From Paenibacillus sp. VTT E-133291 (GTDB taxonomy: Bacteria; Bacillota; Bacilli; Paenibacillales; Paenibacillaceae): a stretch of DNA of 64,000 nucleotides. The notes under the pieces were generated by a model, which ran no database searches, was not told the DNA's origin, and saw only the letters and a program-made list of their open reading frames with translations. Below, in pieces: positions 8,698-22,155 of this stretch (position 1 is the stretch's first letter; every line of letters starts with the position of its first letter). The DNA lies in contig NZ_NFVA01000004.1 of the NCBI RefSeq assembly GCF_002264395.1, positions 1 through 64,000 on the forward strand, in the 5' to 3' direction. The position numbers and the translations under genes are program-made.

Positions 8698-9855
8698 TTA
8701 TTTAACTAGCACGTTTATTTCCAGACCGTCGATATAATGCTTCATAGGATTTCCAGCATGGTCTATTTTGAATGCGCCACTCTTACTTTTTGGGTCCTCG
8801 AACTCATAAAGATAGCCACGGATTGTGAGCATATTGGGATGTTTCTCGAACGGCTCTACAAGCAGATTCAGATCCCGCGATCTATTGGAAGACAGGAGTG
8901 CTTTTTGTGATATATTTTGCAGAACCATCCCCTGTTCGTCCATCACTTCAAAGCCAAATGTATTAAAATCTGCGTAATCGCCGCCAGTCTCTTGTTCAAG
9001 CTTAAGCAACAGACGTGTGGTTAATGGGCTATATTCCAGCTTTTGCAGCGTCAGACTCCATTCCTTTGCTTGTGCACGTATATCAGGTACGGCAATACTA
9101 TTTTCTGTGACCTTCCGTGCAGGAATCTCTAGAATATATGGTGTATCTATACCGTTTAAGAGAAGGGTTACAGTCAGTACAAATTGATCAGGAAAAGGCT
9201 TGGTGATCCCCAAATTCGAAGCATCCACCAGTTCAAAAATAGCTGTATTCTGCTCCTTGCCTTCCATCCAGGATAGAAAAGGAACAGCTTCCCAACGACC
9301 ATCTGAGAATTGCTCCATTGAAACCCCATCGATCAATACTTCTGCTGACATTATCGAACCTTTCCCTAGAAAAGGTTTGCCATCTGCTCCAATCGTCACC
9401 CCGGCAAGCTTACCGTCCAGCCCTTCTCCCTCACGTTTCACTGAGAATGCCAATCGGTTGCCATCAAATACTGCTTCTTCGGCAGACAAGGTGATTCCAT
9501 CATGCGTATCACTGCTATTCGGTCGGGTGATCAGACCCAGACGCTGAGCGGCCTGCAATCCTATATCATCTGCCCTTTCAAAAATCCCACCAATCAATGG
9601 AAGCTGCTTGAGCGCATTGGCCAATGTTGGCGGATAGACGGCCGTTAGCATAACACTTAGCACTATCGCTGCAGATACAGCAGCTGCGATTTTTGGATAT
9701 ATCCGTTTTTTCTTTTCCTTTTTCACAGGATCCTGGACAATTGTGGCGAGCGATGCATAAATGGAATCCTGCCGCGACCGCAGTAAAGGAGGAAGCTCCT
9801 GTGCATTAGCCTTTCCTAGCTCCCTGATCTGCTTCTCTAAATGGTTATTATTCAT
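8698..9855 (-). CDS. DUF4179 (plus DUF5643-like) transmembrane anti-sigma factor
   Basis: 385 residues from the ATG at 9855 (GGAGGAGGG upstream); a longer in-frame extension only shadows the sigma gene. Cytoplasmic N-terminus of ~50 residues, one membrane helix at ~55-74, then an extracytoplasmic DUF4179 region beginning ANALKQLPLIGGIFERADD and a C-terminal DUF5643-like beta domain. Such proteins hold an ECF sigma factor at the membrane until a wall or membrane signal arrives. The start overlaps the sigma stop by eight bases, so the two are translationally coupled. Confidence 0.85.
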   Translation of the reverse strand: MNNNHLEKQIRELGKANAQELPPLLRSRQDSIYASLATIVQDPVKKEKKKRIYPKIAAAVSAAIVLSVMLTAVYPPTLANALKQLPLIGGIFERADDIGLQAAQRLGLITRPNSSDTHDGITLSAEEAVFDGNRLAFSVKREGEGLDGKLAGVTIGADGKPFLGKGSIMSAEVLIDGVSMEQFSDGRWEAVPFLSWMEGKEQNTAIFELVDASNLGITKPFPDQFVLTVTLLLNGIDTPYILEIPARKVTENSIAVPDIRAQAKEWSLTLQKLEYSPLTTRLLLKLEQETGGDYADFNTFGFEVMDEQGMVLQNISQKALLSSNRSRDLNLLVEPFEKHPNMLTIRGYLYEFEDPKSKSGAFKIDHAGNPMKHYIDGLEINVLVK

Positions 9856-10390
9856 TAGCAAGACCCTCCTCCCGCACAGGATGTATCTGTTTGGACAACA
9901 ATCTCCGTGCGCGATGAAGTCGTGCCCTGACCGCTCCCTCGGAGATGTCGAGCACATCTGCAATCTGCTTAATGGATAAATCGTCATAATAAAAAAGCAT
10001 GATAGCAAGCCGCAGGGATTCGTCCAACTGATTAATGAAGCTTTGCAGGTCTACGTTGCCTGAATCTTCAAAATGCACATAGGAACCGACCGGTTCTTCG
10101 GGAATCTCCGCCACAGCTATAGTTCGCTCTCGCATACGAAGTAACTGATTGCATTCATTAATCAGGATGCGTATAACCCACGTTTTAAAAAACTTAGGCT
10201 GTTTAAGGTTGGTGAGCCCTTTATACACCTTCAGTGTCGTTTCTTGAAGAGCATCCGCGCAATCTTCATCTTTTAGCAGAATGGTTTTGGCTAATCTGTA
10301 CAACTGGGATTCCAGTTGCCTGAAAAGACGGGTAAACGCCTCGTGGTCGCCTTTCTGCGCTTTTTTGATATCCAGTTCGTTTTCCAGCAA
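9848..10390 (-). CDS. ECF RNA polymerase sigma factor
   Basis: 180 residues with region 2 (DHEAFTRLFRQLESQLYRLA, then DCADALQETTLKVYKGL) and region 4 (LAIMLFYYDDLSIKQIADVL, then SEGAVRARLHRARRLL). First gene of a three-gene operon: sigma, anti-sigma, free ectodomain paralog. AAGGAGG is correctly placed upstream of the ATG. It diverges from the GH53 galactanase over 280 bases holding a direct repeat that may contain its own ECF-type promoters. Sequence alone does not say whether it controls the galactanase. Confidence 0.93.
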   Translation of the reverse strand: MLENELDIKKAQKGDHEAFTRLFRQLESQLYRLAKTILLKDEDCADALQETTLKVYKGLTNLKQPKFFKTWVIRILINECNQLLRMRERTIAVAEIPEEPVGSYVHFEDSGNVDLQSFINQLDESLRLAIMLFYYDDLSIKQIADVLDISEGAVRARLHRARRLLSKQIHPVREEGLANE

Positions 10391-10436
10391 ATGATTGTTC
10401 CTCCTTGAGGGCCCTCTGTATGATTAGATGGAGAAG

Positions 10437-10560
10437 GCATACAAAAAGTTATATTTGGATAAAAAAATCTAAAATCTATTTAATATCATCTATTCCAGAA
10501 TAATGGAAAATGAAGATTAAAGCCTATAAAGCTTGCTTAAGCATACAAAATGTTATCTTT
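10437..10560 (-). repeat. Direct repeat, possible twin ECF-type promoter elements
   Basis: GCATACAAAAAGTTATATTT (10437-10456) and GCATACAAAATGTTATCTTT (10541-10560) match at 18 of 20 positions, 104 bases apart. Read on the minus strand, toward the sigma gene, each gives ATAAC followed by a T-run, resembling the AAC-containing -35 of ECF promoters. No convincing common -10 was identified. Confidence 0.4.
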
Positions 10561-10567
10561 TCATCCG

Positions 10568-10614
10568 TTACTAAATATTTTAACTATTGGTATATTGATT
10601 TGTAAGTGCTTACA
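10568..10614 (+). promoter_or_regulatory. Promoter with cre-like (CcpA) site upstream of the GH53 gene
   Basis: -35 TTACTA (10568-10573), 17-bp spacer, -10 TATATT (10591-10596). TGTAAGTGCTTACA (10601-10614) is a perfect palindrome and fits the consensus TGWAARCGYTWNCW at 13 of 14 positions. Lying across the expected transcription start, it would give catabolite repression of the galactanase. Confidence 0.6.
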
Positions 10615-10643
10615 TAAATCAGAACGCGCACATATGCATCTAA

Positions 10644-14801
<4,158 letters not shown>

Positions 14802-14819
14802 TAAGCTTACTTGAGTAAG

Positions 14820-14911
14820 AAAATAGACCGTCCGAGGGACGGTCTATTTTCTATGTACGCCCAAGCTAGGCATTCAAAAAAGAAGAACCAGCAGAGTCTG
14901 CTGGTTCTTCT
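14820..14911 (+). terminator. Tandem terminator hairpins after the galactanase
   Basis: First hairpin: AAAATAGACCGTCC (14820-14833) with GGACGGTCTATTTT (14837-14850). Second: AGAAGAACCAGCA (14881-14893) with TGCTGGTTCTTCT (14899-14911). Both arms are perfect. The rest of 14802-15094 shows no gene. Confidence 0.8.
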
Positions 14912-15094
14912 AACTTATATATATAATTTGCATGCAAGAAAAGTTCATGATATTATAAGATAATCACTGTTTATTTATCTTTTTTGAGCATAAATATAAC
15001 ATCTTATCTACACTATTATAATACCATGTGGATTAACAGTTTGTCAAATTTTAATTTTTGCTTCTTTATAACAAGACTGAAAAGGAGCGTGTTC

Positions 15095-17524
15095 GTGAAG
15101 ATGGTAAACGTAATGGATTGGCAGCAAGAACAAGATCGGCTTGATTTGGTTACGGAAAAGCTGCGATCAAGAATCGCAGCACTAGAACCAGAAGTGACTG
15201 GGTTACGTGATCAAGTGGTGGACATTCGCAAGCGGTTTTGGGAAGAAGTCACGGTCAATACGAGCACCGACGAAGATTTCGAAGAGACCTTCTACAGTAT
15301 AAAGCAGCAAGAAGCGTTGTTATCCGAGCGGGAGCGCAGCCACCGGCAACGGGTGCAGCGTTTTAAGAATATGCAACGGCTACTGCCGTCTCCCTATTTA
15401 GGACGAATGGATTTTCAAGAAGACGGTTTGAGCTTGAGTGAGAAAATTTATATCGGAGTGGCTTCTTTCGTTGATGCAGACGGTGTGGACTTTCTGGTGT
15501 ATGACTGGCGAACGCCTATTGCAAGCATGTACTATGATCATTCCCCAGGGCCATCTACTTACGAAACGCCGGGAGGACAGATTACTGGTAAGATGATGCT
15601 GAAGCGACAATATCAGATCCGTTCCGGTCAGCTCCAGAATGTGTTCGATACGAGCTTAACGATAGGGGACGAATTGCTGCAGCAGGTGCTTGGTAAAGGC
15701 GCAGATTCACAAATGAAGAGCATTGTGGCGACCATCCAGAAGGAACAGAACGCCATCATCCGTAATGACAAAAGCCGTATGCTTATTGTGCAGGGAGCGG
15801 CTGGCAGCGGCAAAACGTCCGCAGCGCTGCAACGGGTAGCCTATTTATTATACAAACACCGCGATAGGCTCAAGGCGGATCAGATCGTTCTTTTTTCGCC
15901 AAATCCGATGTTTAACAGTTATGTATCGACGGTGCTTCCTGAGCTCGGCGAAGAGAATATGCAGCAAACGACCTTTCAGGAGTACCTTGCCTATTGGCTC
16001 GGATCCACAATGAATTTAGAGGGCCCCTTCGAGCAGATTGAATATGTACTGACATCACAATCCTCACAGGGGTATGAAGCACGGTTAACGGGGATGCAAT
16101 ATAAGGCTTCAGAGGCTTTCCTGCATGCTCTCCAAAGCTACGCATTATGGTTAGGCAAAGATGGAATGCTGTTCCACAGTATCCGTTTCCGGGACCGCGA
16201 GTTGATTACTGCGGAGCAAATGAAGTCGCAATTTTATAGCTATGACAGCTCTATACGATTGGCTAATCGCGTCGCTTTACTACGTGAGTGGCTGCTGCGT
16301 GAGTTGACTAAGCTACAGCGTCAGGAAATGGAGGCACCCTGGGTTCAAGATGAGGTCGATTACCTCGACAATGATCAATATGCCGAAGCATACAGTGAGG
16401 TGCTTAAGAAGTACCGGCGAGAAGAGGCTGTCTTCGATTTTACGGAGCAGTATCTTGAAATCTATGGCGATTTTCGTACTCAGAAGGACGGGGAAGAGAA
16501 TGTCTTTGATTTTAGTTCGCAGGAAGATGAGCTGCTGCGGGGCATGATCGTGAAGGAGCACTTCAAACCGCTGAGACGGGATGTCAAACGGTTAAAATTC
16601 ATAGATATGATGGGATTATACGAGCAGTTATTTAGGGATGAAGCCACTTATCGGAATATGACGGGTGAGACCGAAGTACCTGATCAATGGCCAGAAATCT
16701 GTATGCAAACGAAAGAAAAGTTGAGCCATACCGAACTTTTTTATGAGGATGAAACCCCATTCCTGTATTTAAAAGAGCTTATCGAGGGTTCACGCACGAA
16801 TACAATGGTGCGGCATTTATTTATTGATGAAGGACAGGATTATTCGCCGTTCCAATTCGCGTTTCTCAAGCAACTGTTTCCCCGCGCCAGCATGACAGTA
16901 CTCGGCGATTTCAGTCAAGCGATATTCCCGCAAGCGACGAATTTGCAAGAGGTGGATTCTCCTTTGATCCGGCTTTATGGTGAAGAGGAAACGAACCTAT
17001 TTCGTTTAATCCGAAGCTATCGTTCGACTCGTGAGATTGTGGAGTTTACGATGGCGCTGCTACCTAATGAAGAGATCGTACCTTTTGATAGGGGAGGCAA
17101 GAAGCCGCACCTATTGAAGGCTAGCAATGATGTGGAGCGGGCGGTGCGGATAAAAGAGGATCTTGCGGCGCTTATGGCTGAAGGTCTAGACTCCATCGCC
17201 ATTATTACTAAGACTGCTGCGGAAAGCCGCGAAGCCTATGAAGCATTGCTTGCACAGGGGGGCGAGAATCTGCGGCTTATTACGAAGGAGACGCTCACCT
17301 TTGAGAAGGGAACGCTAATTATCCCTGCGTACCTTGCTAAGGGCGTAGAATTCGACGCCGTGCTAATTTACGATGCTTCTACGCAGACTTATCATCGGGA
17401 GAGTGAACGTAAACTCTTTTATACAGCTTGTACACGCGCGATGCATCGGCTTCTACTGTACACGACAGGCGATTGGTCGTACTTTATTCAAGCCTTGGAT
17501 GCATCTTTGTATGAAGTAGTGTAA
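15095..17524 (+). CDS. helD: HelD-like superfamily 1 helicase / RNA polymerase recycling ATPase
   Basis: 809 residues from GTG 15095 (AAAGGAG seven bases upstream); the frame runs open to 14984 but without coding character. N-terminal charged coiled coil (~1-75), as in HelD that enters RNA polymerase channels; Walker A GAAGSGKTSAALQ near residue 233; Walker B-like LFIDEGQDYSPFQF near 577; a C-terminal UvrD-type half with AKGVEFDAVLIYDA and FYTACTRAMHRLLLY. HelD releases stalled RNA polymerase from DNA using ATP. Its 3' end overlaps the convergent VOC gene by 37 bases. Confidence 0.85.
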   Translation: MKMVNVMDWQQEQDRLDLVTEKLRSRIAALEPEVTGLRDQVVDIRKRFWEEVTVNTSTDEDFEETFYSIKQQEALLSERERSHRQRVQRFKNMQRLLPSPYLGRMDFQEDGLSLSEKIYIGVASFVDADGVDFLVYDWRTPIASMYYDHSPGPSTYETPGGQITGKMMLKRQYQIRSGQLQNVFDTSLTIGDELLQQVLGKGADSQMKSIVATIQKEQNAIIRNDKSRMLIVQGAAGSGKTSAALQRVAYLLYKHRDRLKADQIVLFSPNPMFNSYVSTVLPELGEENMQQTTFQEYLAYWLGSTMNLEGPFEQIEYVLTSQSSQGYEARLTGMQYKASEAFLHALQSYALWLGKDGMLFHSIRFRDRELITAEQMKSQFYSYDSSIRLANRVALLREWLLRELTKLQRQEMEAPWVQDEVDYLDNDQYAEAYSEVLKKYRREEAVFDFTEQYLEIYGDFRTQKDGEENVFDFSSQEDELLRGMIVKEHFKPLRRDVKRLKFIDMMGLYEQLFRDEATYRNMTGETEVPDQWPEICMQTKEKLSHTELFYEDETPFLYLKELIEGSRTNTMVRHLFIDEGQDYSPFQFAFLKQLFPRASMTVLGDFSQAIFPQATNLQEVDSPLIRLYGEEETNLFRLIRSYRSTREIVEFTMALLPNEEIVPFDRGGKKPHLLKASNDVERAVRIKEDLAALMAEGLDSIAIITKTAAESREAYEALLAQGGENLRLITKETLTFEKGTLIIPAYLAKGVEFDAVLIYDASTQTYHRESERKLFYTACTRAMHRLLLYTTGDWSYFIQALDASLYEVV

Positions 17525-17970
17525 TTAGACATATCAAAATCAACTTCTTCAAGAAATTCGATAACTTCTCCATTGGGGCTGTGAACGATCGCGTTCTTGA
17601 TCAGAAGAGGCGGTTCACCAAGGGAAAGCGAATCTGGTTCTATAAAAGCCTTTGCTCCATGAGCAAGGGCTTTTTGGTATATCTCATCCACATTATCTAC
17701 GTAAAAAGCAAAATGTAGTAACGCTCCGTGTGCTACTTCCTCTTCAGACAAGGCTTTTTTCCCTTGGGCGGCAATGACTGCATCGTTATCAAAAATCTCT
17801 AAGCAAGTTCTTTGATCAGGTGAAATAAGCATCGAAGCTTCTTTGATTTGAAAGGAGGGCAGACTCCAATGATGACCTAACTTGAACCCTAAAACGTCGA
17901 TATAAAATGAAATTGTTGCTTTATAATCTTTGGCTTGAATCGCTATATGTGCAAGGCCTTTTACGCTCAT
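17488..17970 (-). CDS. VOC (glyoxalase/bleomycin-resistance) superfamily protein
   Basis: 160 residues with two beta-alpha-beta-beta-beta modules: MSVKGLAHIAIQAKDYKATI at the start and LLHFAFYVDNVDEIYQKA in the second module, with His and Glu residues at usual VOC metal-ligand positions (HIAIQ, LEIF, HFAFY, IEFLEE). May be a lyase/isomerase, dioxygenase or binding protein; substrate unknown. It diverges from an Lrp/AsnC-type regulator across a 159-base AT-rich spacer, so control by that regulator is possible. The last 12 codons are antisense to helD. Confidence 0.85.
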   Translation of the reverse strand: MSVKGLAHIAIQAKDYKATISFYIDVLGFKLGHHWSLPSFQIKEASMLISPDQRTCLEIFDNDAVIAAQGKKALSEEEVAHGALLHFAFYVDNVDEIYQKALAHGAKAFIEPDSLSLGEPPLLIKNAIVHSPNGEVIEFLEEVDFDMSNYTTSYKDASKA

Positions 17971-18129
17971 CTTTAATCGCTCCTATATCTAATGTACTAT
18001 TTATTATAGTTGGATTAAAATAGGAGATACATATATAAGATAAGTGTTTTATACTGACATGGTTATTGAATATAAGGTATTTTAGACGAAAGAGTTTATT
18101 TTATTAAATAACGTTAGGAGGCGCTTGAT

Positions 18130-18564
18130 ATGGAGCATCTTATGGATGATATTGATAGAAAGATTATGCAATTATTACAGTACAATGCCCGAATGCCCAT
18201 TTCACAAATCAGCAAAGAGGTTTCGATGTCACAACCATCCGTTAAAGAAAGAATCATTAAGTTGGAGGAAAGGAACATCATATCGGGGTATCATACAGCT
18301 TTTAATTTGCGGGATCTGAACCGAGGTACGACTACTTTTATTCTAATTAAAACAGAACATTGCCAAGAGCTCACCGATTTTTGTAACAATGCTATGGAAG
18401 TTACCGATTTGTTCCGCATTAGTGGAGAATATAATTATCTCATTAAGGTACAGACCTCAACGATTGAGGCGCTTGCTGAATTTCAAGATCACCTTATAAA
18501 GTTCGGGCCTTCCAAATCGCATATTAGCTTGAAAAATATTTTGGAGAACAGAGTGCTACTCTAA
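18130..18564 (+). CDS. Lrp/AsnC-family transcriptional regulator
   Basis: 144 residues: N-terminal helix-turn-helix (DDIDRKIMQLLQYNARMPIS, then QISKEVSMSQPSVKERI), a linker, then a RAM-type effector/oligomerisation domain (RGTTTFILIKTEH ... FRISGEYNYLIKVQTS). Members usually sense amino acids and form octamers. GGAGG lies upstream of the ATG. Divergent from the VOC protein gene and upstream of, but not obviously co-transcribed with, the YesM-type kinase. Confidence 0.93.
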   Translation: MEHLMDDIDRKIMQLLQYNARMPISQISKEVSMSQPSVKERIIKLEERNIISGYHTAFNLRDLNRGTTTFILIKTEHCQELTDFCNNAMEVTDLFRISGEYNYLIKVQTSTIEALAEFQDHLIKFGPSKSHISLKNILENRVLL

Positions 18565-18664
18565 AGCAAAGTTTCCAAATACAAGATATAGTAACCGCTT
18601 TCTTTTCGTTGTAGAATGGGTCGAAATAGCAGTCGTATGGATACGTATATAAGGGAGCATGCGC

Positions 18665-20401
18665 ATGGAGAGGAAACTGTCTAGTAAAAAGTATATTCCA
18701 TTCACATACAAGATGATGATTCCGTATCTCATTCTTGTATTGCTGACAGATATGCTGGTAGGTTATATAGCCTATACAATGCTCGTAGAGTCCAGGACTG
18801 AAATGGCGGAAACGAATGTCCGGACCGCATTAAAGCAGACGAGGAACAACATCGAATACCAGACAGATGAAATCAAACGTATGACCAACTCGCTGTTTCT
18901 AAATACGAATTTTCAGAATGCCCTTCAGTTCAGGGGAGATCCTTTGGAAAATATGCTCAAAATGAGAGATGATATCGTTCCTTATATGAAAGCCCCTCTG
19001 CAATTGTATGGGAACAAGCTGAGACTTGCTCTTTTTACCGTCAATGAGACGATGCTTGAAATTACCGGGGATGATATGTCGACACCCATCGGTCGAAGTG
19101 ATTATTATGTTCTTTCTGACCAGGTGATCGAGAATACGGAGTGGTTTAAGTCGATTGTTACGAATAATCAAGACAGTTTGTGGCTTCAAGCGGATACCGA
19201 CCGGGAGCTGGGTAATATTTCATATTTCCGCAAGCTTGTTTCTTCCAAGGCAGCACCTGCTATTATCGGATATATTCGCGTTACGGCGAGGATTGATGAG
19301 CTATTTGGTAATTTTGATACTTTTCCGATTGAACAGGGGATTGAACTTCGTCTGTTGGATAGGGCTACAGGAATGACTTTGTATGAGCAGGGTGTTGCTG
19401 CTGAAGATACGAAACAAGATGCTTATTTAGTTATTAGTGAAGATATTCCGGTATCAAGCTATGTCATTGAGGCGCGCGTACCTCACTCTTATTTGAACAA
19501 AGATGCTAGTAGAATGCGGAAGGTGATTAGTACCGTTTGTTCCATCAGTTTTTTGGTGATGGCTATGATCGGTTTTCTAGTCGCACGTATATCTGGCAAG
19601 AAGATCAAGCGGATTGTGTATTTGGTCCGATCGTTTCAGGAGGGTAATTTTTATAAAAGAATCGGATTTCCGGGGAACGATGAATTTGTCTATATCGCTA
19701 ATAGCTTCAACCAAATGGCGACCAGCATTCAGGAACTCATCCGGAACGTCTATGTGCAGGGCATTCAGAAAAAGCAAGCGGAGCTGGATGTGCTTCAAGC
19801 CCAGATCAGTCCGCATTTCCTGTACAATACGCTGTCGACCATCGGCAGTCTGGCCAATATGGGGGAAGTGGAGAAGGTTACGCAGATGGTGCAAGGCCTC
19901 TCCAAGTTTTATCGACTCACATTAAACGACGGGCATGTATATATTTCTCTTGAAAATGAGCTGGAGCAGGTGAGGATGTATCTGGAAATTCAGAGAGTGA
20001 AGTATGCGGACGCCTTTGAGGTTTATTATGATGTCGATCCGGAAATTTTACAGGTACCTATTATTAAGCTGATTTTGCAGCCATTTGTGGAGAATATATT
20101 CAAGCACGCCTGGTTCGGGGAGACCATTGCGATTCGTATTACTGGAAAGCGGCTGGGTGACCGCATCGAACTCAAGGTCATTGATAACGGGATCGGCATG
20201 CGTCCGGAGACGCTTCAAAACATGCGATCAAGCGCATATCAACCAGGCAGCTACGGTCTGAGAAATGTGGAAGAACGAATTAAACTGCGATACGGGAGCG
20301 ATTTCGGCATTCAAATCGGCAGCTATTTTGGAGCGGGAACGACAGTTCAAATTATTTTACCGGTGGAAAATGCAGAAATCAGGGAAGTGATGGGGGAGTG
20401 A
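18665..20401 (+). CDS. YesM-type sensor histidine kinase
   Basis: 578 residues from ATG 18665; the ATG two codons earlier is only one base from GGGAG. Transmembrane helix ~20-42, a ~245-residue extracellular Cache-like sensor region, second helix ~290-308, HAMP, His_kinase domain with LQAQISPHFLYNTL (phospho-His384), and HATPase with LILQPFVENIFKHA. It signals to the AraC-type regulator next door. In Paenibacillus-like genomes such pairs govern adjacent oligosaccharide ABC importers, here the one at 22156..25646 (inference from context). Confidence 0.94.
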   Translation: MERKLSSKKYIPFTYKMMIPYLILVLLTDMLVGYIAYTMLVESRTEMAETNVRTALKQTRNNIEYQTDEIKRMTNSLFLNTNFQNALQFRGDPLENMLKMRDDIVPYMKAPLQLYGNKLRLALFTVNETMLEITGDDMSTPIGRSDYYVLSDQVIENTEWFKSIVTNNQDSLWLQADTDRELGNISYFRKLVSSKAAPAIIGYIRVTARIDELFGNFDTFPIEQGIELRLLDRATGMTLYEQGVAAEDTKQDAYLVISEDIPVSSYVIEARVPHSYLNKDASRMRKVISTVCSISFLVMAMIGFLVARISGKKIKRIVYLVRSFQEGNFYKRIGFPGNDEFVYIANSFNQMATSIQELIRNVYVQGIQKKQAELDVLQAQISPHFLYNTLSTIGSLANMGEVEKVTQMVQGLSKFYRLTLNDGHVYISLENELEQVRMYLEIQRVKYADAFEVYYDVDPEILQVPIIKLILQPFVENIFKHAWFGETIAIRITGKRLGDRIELKVIDNGIGMRPETLQNMRSSAYQPGSYGLRNVEERIKLRYGSDFGIQIGSYFGAGTTVQIILPVENAEIREVMGE

Positions 20402-20412
20402 GGAGTATGGCG

Positions 20413-21987
20413 ATGGAGATCAATGTTCTGCTGGTGGATGATGAAGTAATCGATTTGGAATGGCTTAGACGGCGTGTAGCCGGCAGTGATCATTTGTCTT
20501 TGCATAGCGTGAGAACGGCAACGAGCGGGTTTGCCGCACTGAAAATGATGGAGCAGCATCCTATTGATATCATTCTTTCTGATATCGGCATGCCGATTAT
20601 GTCGGGCGTGGAATTTGCGCGGAAAGCGAAGGAGATTAACCCTGAGGTCCATATTCTTTTTATTAGCGGACACCAGGATTTCAATTATGCCAAGGAAGCG
20701 ATTCAATTGAATGCATACAGTTATCTGCTTAAGCCTGTGGATGATGACGAGCTGAACGAGACGCTGACCGAACTCTGCGCCAAGATTGAGAAGGAGAGGA
20801 CGCAGCGTACTTCCTTGTCGGAAACGCTGACGCTTGTTAATCAGGAGCTACTGCTGCGTTGGTTTAACGAGGCGGCACCGGGACAGGTTGAAACGCACAT
20901 TCACAACGTCCTCACGCCATACTTACAAGGTGCATCGGCGGTTGCCATCATTGAGATCGACGACATGGCGCGAAAAATCCAAACCTGGACGGAAGAAGAG
21001 CGGAGTTTATGGAGCAGCACTGCCAATCAGTTTATCCGAAAGTTTGCTCAGGATCAAAATTTGGGCATGGTAATTACGACCTATGACGATCACTTTGTGA
21101 TCCTTGCTGCGGTTCAGGAACAATATTTTACAGCTTTGCTGGAAGAGTTGATTCGGGCGTTCTATCAGGAGTTCTCCTGTTCGATTACGATCGGAAGAGG
21201 AATGTACACAACCGACCCGGTCAAGCTACATGATTCCTATCGGCAGGCGCAGGCCGCTTTAAGCATTAAATGGATCGTAGGGAAGAATAGGTTAATCCAA
21301 GATGCCTCGGAATGGTCTCCAAAGGAAAAGATGGCTTCGGACTTAGAGGTTATTGTGGATCGTATGCTTAAAGCTATGCTCGACTACGACCTTACCACTA
21401 TTGATGATTGCTTGCTTCAACTATTTGCCGGAGACAGCCCGATCTCCCAGAAAAACGACATTTACGATATCATTATCCGGATCACCTCTAAGCTTCATGC
21501 TGATCTGCAGCAAATGAATGAGCATTTGTACGAGATTTTGAATTGGGATTCGCATCATCCTTTTGTGCTGTTTCAGTTCGAAACGGTGCATGATATCCTA
21601 TCGTGGCTGAGAAGAAGATTCTTTGAACTGTCTGAGCTTCTTTATTTGAAACGCCAAAGGCAAAAACGTAAGTTAATTGATGAAATCACGGAGTATGTGA
21701 AAGAAAGATTAGATCAAAAAATAACGTTAAACGAGGTCGCCGCACATTTCGACTTTACCCCTAACTATCTGGGGCATCTGTTCAAGGTCGAAACCAATAG
21801 TCTCTTCAGCGATTTTCTAAGTGAATTACGTATGAAGCGGGTATGCGAGCTACTCGAGGATCCAACGAAGAAAGTATATGAGATTGCGGAACAAGCCGGA
21901 TATAAGAACATTATTTATTTCAATAGGCAGTTCAAGCAGTATATGGGCATGTCGCCCGGCGAGTACCGGAAGAAAAATAAAATCTGA
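20413..21987 (+). CDS. YesN-type response regulator with AraC DNA-binding domain
   Basis: About 524 residues from ATG 20413 (AGGAG seven bases upstream); in-frame GTG 20398 or ATG 20407 would overlap or abut the kinase stop, so translational coupling is likely. Receiver domain with VLLVDDE, Asp57 (IILSDIGMP) and the YLLKPVDD Lys; a ~300-residue linker; then a tandem AraC-type helix-turn-helix (LNEVAAHFDFTPNYLGHLFK, VYEIAEQAGYKNIIYFNRQF). It probably activates the downstream ABC importer operon. A terminator-like hairpin separates them. Confidence 0.93.
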   Translation: MEINVLLVDDEVIDLEWLRRRVAGSDHLSLHSVRTATSGFAALKMMEQHPIDIILSDIGMPIMSGVEFARKAKEINPEVHILFISGHQDFNYAKEAIQLNAYSYLLKPVDDDELNETLTELCAKIEKERTQRTSLSETLTLVNQELLLRWFNEAAPGQVETHIHNVLTPYLQGASAVAIIEIDDMARKIQTWTEEERSLWSSTANQFIRKFAQDQNLGMVITTYDDHFVILAAVQEQYFTALLEELIRAFYQEFSCSITIGRGMYTTDPVKLHDSYRQAQAALSIKWIVGKNRLIQDASEWSPKEKMASDLEVIVDRMLKAMLDYDLTTIDDCLLQLFAGDSPISQKNDIYDIIIRITSKLHADLQQMNEHLYEILNWDSHHPFVLFQFETVHDILSWLRRRFFELSELLYLKRQRQKRKLIDEITEYVKERLDQKITLNEVAAHFDFTPNYLGHLFKVETNSLFSDFLSELRMKRVCELLEDPTKKVYEIAEQAGYKNIIYFNRQFKQYMGMSPGEYRKKNKI

Positions 21988-22004
21988 ATCGATTTCTTAT
22001 TGAG

Positions 22005-22041
22005 GAGGCTCGTGTTCTATATGGAACAGGGTCTTCTTTTT
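22005..22041 (+). terminator. Probable terminator after the YesM/YesN pair
   Basis: GAGGCTCGTGTTC (22005-22017) pairs imperfectly (two mismatches, two wobbles) with GGAACAGGGTCTTC (22023-22036), followed by TTTTTAT. Confidence 0.55.
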
Positions 22042-22155
22042 ATCGAAATTGTTTATGAATCGTTGAATTAGTATTATGTTTAGTTGTTTCGCTGAATTAT
22101 CTCACCGCCGCCGTCCTTTTATAATGAGAGATATAGAGAAGAAAGGGGTGCAAAG

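Noticed and set aside
9856..10008. N-terminal extension of the first anti-sigma factor
   Set aside because: It is only a shadow of the sigma factor in another frame; a strong GGAGG precedes the ATG at 9855.
14820..14911. Short palindromic repeat array (CRISPR-like)
   Set aside because: The two hairpins are different sequences; they are simple tandem terminators.
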